Part shown: positions 5,066 through 8,457 of the stretch, piece after piece
Layout: each line of letters starts with the position of its first letter
How positions within the stretch are numbered: position 1 is the first letter of the stretch
Assembly: GCA_031431235.1 (NCBI GenBank)
Contig: JANPDA010000154.1
Coordinates: forward strand, 1 to 8,457
Direction: 5' to 3'
Length of the DNA stretch: 8,457 bases
From: JANNSW01 sp031431235
GTDB lineage: Bacteria; Pseudomonadota; Alphaproteobacteria; Rhizobiales; Hyphomicrobiaceae
Program-made: the position numbers and the translations under genes
Notes under the pieces: generated by a model
What the model saw: the letters and a program-made list of their open reading frames with translations, nothing else
The model's database searches: none
What the model was told of the DNA's origin: nothing

Positions 5066-5264
5066 AACGCGAGCGCCGGACTTCCTTGTGGTCGAAGTCC
5101 GGATCGAGGTCGATCTCACCCACGAGATCGAGGAGATCCTTCTTGCGCGACCGGCGTATCAGTGCCTCGAGACCAAGGTGAACAAGCTCCTGCAAGTCGC
5201 GGGCTTGACTCGCCTCGAGCGCCTTCTCGACGAGCTCGTCGTCCAGATCGATGGTTGCTCGCAT
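5052..5264 (-). CDS. VapB-family antitoxin, orphan
   Basis: This is a 70-residue antitoxin of the type with MRATIDLDDELVEKALEASQ (res. 1-20), LQELVHLGLEALIRRSRKKD (24-43) and a C-terminal LLDLVGEIDLDPDFD (44-58) that occupies the toxin groove in related complexes. The start at 5264 is chosen over an in-frame one further upstream (5291) because GAGGG (complement of 5270-5274) lies five bases ahead and the fold begins there. In complete pairs a VapC PIN toxin follows, overlapping the antitoxin stop. Here only a short stub follows, then hairpin repeats. It points away from hutU, sharing the upstream region with it. Confidence 0.85.
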   Translation of the reverse strand: MRATIDLDDELVEKALEASQARDLQELVHLGLEALIRRSRKKDLLDLVGEIDLDPDFDHKEVRRSRYDRG

Positions 5265-5404
5265 TGCAGCCCTCACGAGAGTGTTTCGCACCCAACGTGC
5301 CCGTCACAGCAGCGCATGTCGAGTGCTCGATCGCGTCCTGGCTTGCCTCGATCCCTCCGCCCGTGCTCACGTCGGAGCAACGCCCACTCGAGGAGCCGCC
5401 CGCC
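5265..5404. promoter_or_regulatory. Divergent intergenic region between vapB and hutU
   Basis: These 140 bases must hold the start signals of both hutU (+) and the orphan antitoxin (-), since hutU is cut off from hutG by genes on the opposite strand. The hutU Shine-Dalgarno GAGGAG is at 5390-5395, nine bases before the ATG at 5405. I see no convincing -35/-10 pair and no HutC-type operator (TGT-A/T-rich-ACA), so the regulation of hutU is not readable here. Confidence 0.4.
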
Positions 5405-7078
<1,674 letters not shown>

Positions 7079-7095
7079 GTCGGGCTGGCTGGCGT

Positions 7096-7884
7096 TCACG
7101 CTCGCTCCAGCCAATCCTGCGGTCCGCCCAGCACCGGACGAAAATAGGCGATGATGCGGCCGTCGGGGCCAGCACTCGCAGCCTCTGCCCAGGGTGCAAC
7201 ACCATGCAGGGCGAGCCGGTGAACCAGCGTGGCCTCGCCCGGCCGCGCCGCCACCTCGACCCGCCGGCAGCCTTCGAACACCTGGCGCCGCGTGGCGTGG
7301 TAGACCTCCGTCGCATCGATCGCCCCCCATTCGGTCGACGGTGTTCCCGCATAGAGAGCCCCGAATGCAGCCCGCACGATCGCATGGGAGCCCTCCCAGA
7401 CGACGAGAGGAGCCGCGTCCGGGCTCGCCTCGGCGAGCTGGATGCCGAGGATGAAGGCGTGCGGCTCGCTCAGGAAGCGGCGAGCATCGGAGCCTGTGCG
7501 GCCGATGCCGTCGAGATGGGCAGCGTCGCGGGAAAGGCGATAGCGGAAGGCGGCGTCGGGTTCGCCCACGGTCGGTTGCGGATAGCCCGGATGGCAGACC
7601 GATAGCTGCGCGCTGTCCCAGGCAAAGCCCGAGAGCCCCAACGAGCTGCCGATGAAATCGACCGCCCGGCCAGCAAGCGGCGGCCCGTCCGCGACCGCGC
7701 CGGCCGCGTCGTTGCCGAGCACGTTGACGCCTGCGAACCAGGTCCCGCCGCAGCGCCACCAGCGCGCGTTTTCAGGTGCCGCAACGGCCTCGCGGGCCGA
7801 GCCGACCGTCCGCTCGACCCAGTCGGCGAGGACGGGATCATGACCGAATTGATACCAGCCCTGGTCGAAGAACGGATGCGTCAT
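7096..7884 (-). CDS. Putative PhyH-like Fe(II)/2-oxoglutarate dioxygenase
   Basis: The protein has 262 residues and no signal peptide. The ATG at 7884 (MTHPFFDQGWY) is chosen; the frame extends further upstream but then overlaps the preceding gene. An H-x-D pair is seen at H123/D125 (AAHLDGIGRTG), followed by LGIQLAEASPDAAPLVVWEG (146-165). Then comes GEATLVHRLALHGVAPW (216-232), with H227 as the likely third iron ligand, and R243 in GRIIAYFRP as the likely 2-oxoglutarate partner. The order and spacing fit the phytanoyl-CoA dioxygenase-like jelly-roll, where many members hydroxylate small molecules. The substrate is unknown. It begins 34 bases after the previous gene on the same strand, so the two are probably cotranscribed. 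Assignment rests on motifs only. Confidence 0.65.
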   Translation of the reverse strand: MTHPFFDQGWYQFGHDPVLADWVERTVGSAREAVAAPENARWWRCGGTWFAGVNVLGNDAAGAVADGPPLAGRAVDFIGSSLGLSGFAWDSAQLSVCHPGYPQPTVGEPDAAFRYRLSRDAAHLDGIGRTGSDARRFLSEPHAFILGIQLAEASPDAAPLVVWEGSHAIVRAAFGALYAGTPSTEWGAIDATEVYHATRRQVFEGCRRVEVAARPGEATLVHRLALHGVAPWAEAASAGPDGRIIAYFRPVLGGPQDWLERA

Positions 7885-7918
7885 GCCGTAACTCGAACTT
7901 GCTCGCAGGCGGCGCTGC

Positions 7919-8457
7919 TCAGCGCCTCTCCTTGACGCCGGCGCCCGTTGCCGGCGACACATCCACCGCACCCTGCGCCGGCACGCCCGTCAAGAGCTCG
8001 TCGAAGATCGCGGCGAAGGCGACCGCCTCGGGCTTGACGATGTAGAACTCGATGCGCTCGTCGAGCTTGGCCAGCAGCTCGGCCGCCGTCCGCTTCTGCA
8101 CCACCGGGTTGCGATAATAGCCGCCGCGCTCGAAGAAATTCGACGTCGGCATGCCCTGTGCGACCGGGCTCATCATCTCGAGACCGGAGCCTGGCCCGGC
8201 GAGGTTCATCAACTCGAGCTGGCCGCCTGTCAGATCGGCAAAGCCATATTTCGCGGCCGATGTTTTCAATCCGAGCAGCTTGTTGACCTGCAGCCAGGGT
8301 CCGATGTCGCCATCGAGATTGACCGCGTGCATGCCCTTGCCGCGCTCGGTCCGCGCATAGGCGACATGGCGCGACCACTCGCCTCCGGCTGTGGCGAGGT
8401 GATGGCCGCGAGCCTTTCGAAGGCGGTGCTCGCCGCGCTCGAGGAAACACAGCGCGT
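7919..8457 (-). CDS. Unrecognised protein, C-terminal part (5' end outside window)
   Basis: The frame is open from the right edge (first full codon ends at 8455) to a stop at 7919, giving 178 residues. The ATG at 8332 is probably internal, because the frame upstream keeps a normal protein look (CFLERGEH, TAGGEWSRHVAYARTERGKG). Visible segments are GMHAVNLDGDIGPWLQVNKL, YGFADLTGGQLELMNLAGPG, MPTSNFFERGGYYRNPVVQK and LDERIEFYIVKPEAVAFAAI. The protein looks soluble, with no membrane segment, and ends in a low-complexity tail (PATGAGVKERR). I do not recognise the family and assign no function. Its residue mix (F, Y, I, N, K present in normal amounts) favours this frame over the Arg-rich overlapping one. 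It precedes the PhyH-like gene by 34 bases, suggesting a shared transcript. Confidence 0.6.
   Translation of the reverse strand, partial: ALCFLERGEHRLRKARGHHLATAGGEWSRHVAYARTERGKGMHAVNLDGDIGPWLQVNKLLGLKTSAAKYGFADLTGGQLELMNLAGPGSGLEMMSPVAQGMPTSNFFERGGYYRNPVVQKRTAAELLAKLDERIEFYIVKPEAVAFAAIFDELLTGVPAQGAVDVSPATGAGVKERR

Noticed and set aside
4979..5404. Upstream extension of the hutU frame to an ATG in the hairpin repeat
   Set aside because: The 5405 start has a good ribosome site and the standard urocanase N-terminus; the extension crosses the palindromic repeat and the orphan antitoxin.
7881..8450. 189-residue - strand frame at the right edge
   Set aside because: Its composition is extreme in Arg and Gly; the alternative frame ending at 7919 has normal protein composition and remains open to the edge.

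Overview
The window is GC-rich, densely coding bacterial DNA with strong GC bias at third codon positions. The protein families and gene order point to an alphaproteobacterium, most likely Hyphomicrobiales (Rhizobiales). That placement rests on general resemblance, not on a database match. Nothing looks like plasmid replication, phage structure, CRISPR or an intact insertion sequence.

Two blocks of histidine-utilisation (hut) genes frame the window on the + strand. At the left are the C-terminal 60% or so of histidine ammonia-lyase (hutH, cut by the window edge) and, overlapping it by ATGA, N-formylglutamate deformylase (hutG). At 5405-7078 is a full-length urocanate hydratase (hutU). HutH makes urocanate, HutU hydrates it to imidazolone propionate, and HutG performs the last step of the five-step route (N-formylglutamate to glutamate plus formate). 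HutI and HutF, which the route also needs, are not in the window.

Between hutG and hutU lies about 3.6 kb of accessory DNA built mostly of toxin-antitoxin (TA) genes in various states of decay. On the + strand are a ribbon-helix-helix (RHH) antitoxin with PIN toxin (1815-2481) and a ParDE-type pair (2558-3147) with a convincing promoter and operator. On the - strand, read from high to low coordinate, are an orphan VapB-type antitoxin with only a stub of vapC left, a cluster of hairpins resembling REP elements, a TIR-domain gene whose 3' half has collapsed, a C-terminal scrap of an SUMF1/formylglycine-generating-enzyme domain, a PIN toxin lacking its N-terminal half, an intact RHH antitoxin, and a small zinc deaminase resembling yeast cytosine deaminase Fcy1. 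The region reads as an insertion and decay hotspot.

Right of hutU, on the - strand and convergent with it, is a probable Fe(II)/2-oxoglutarate oxygenase of the PhyH type. Upstream of that is the C-terminal part of a protein I do not recognise, cut by the right edge.

I did not find a convincing new multi-gene system. The best leads are the collapsed TIR-SUMF1 gene, the Fcy1-like deaminase with an altered C-terminal tail, the antitoxin that reads 146 nt into its toxin gene, and the two TA loci that have lost toxin function while keeping the antitoxin.
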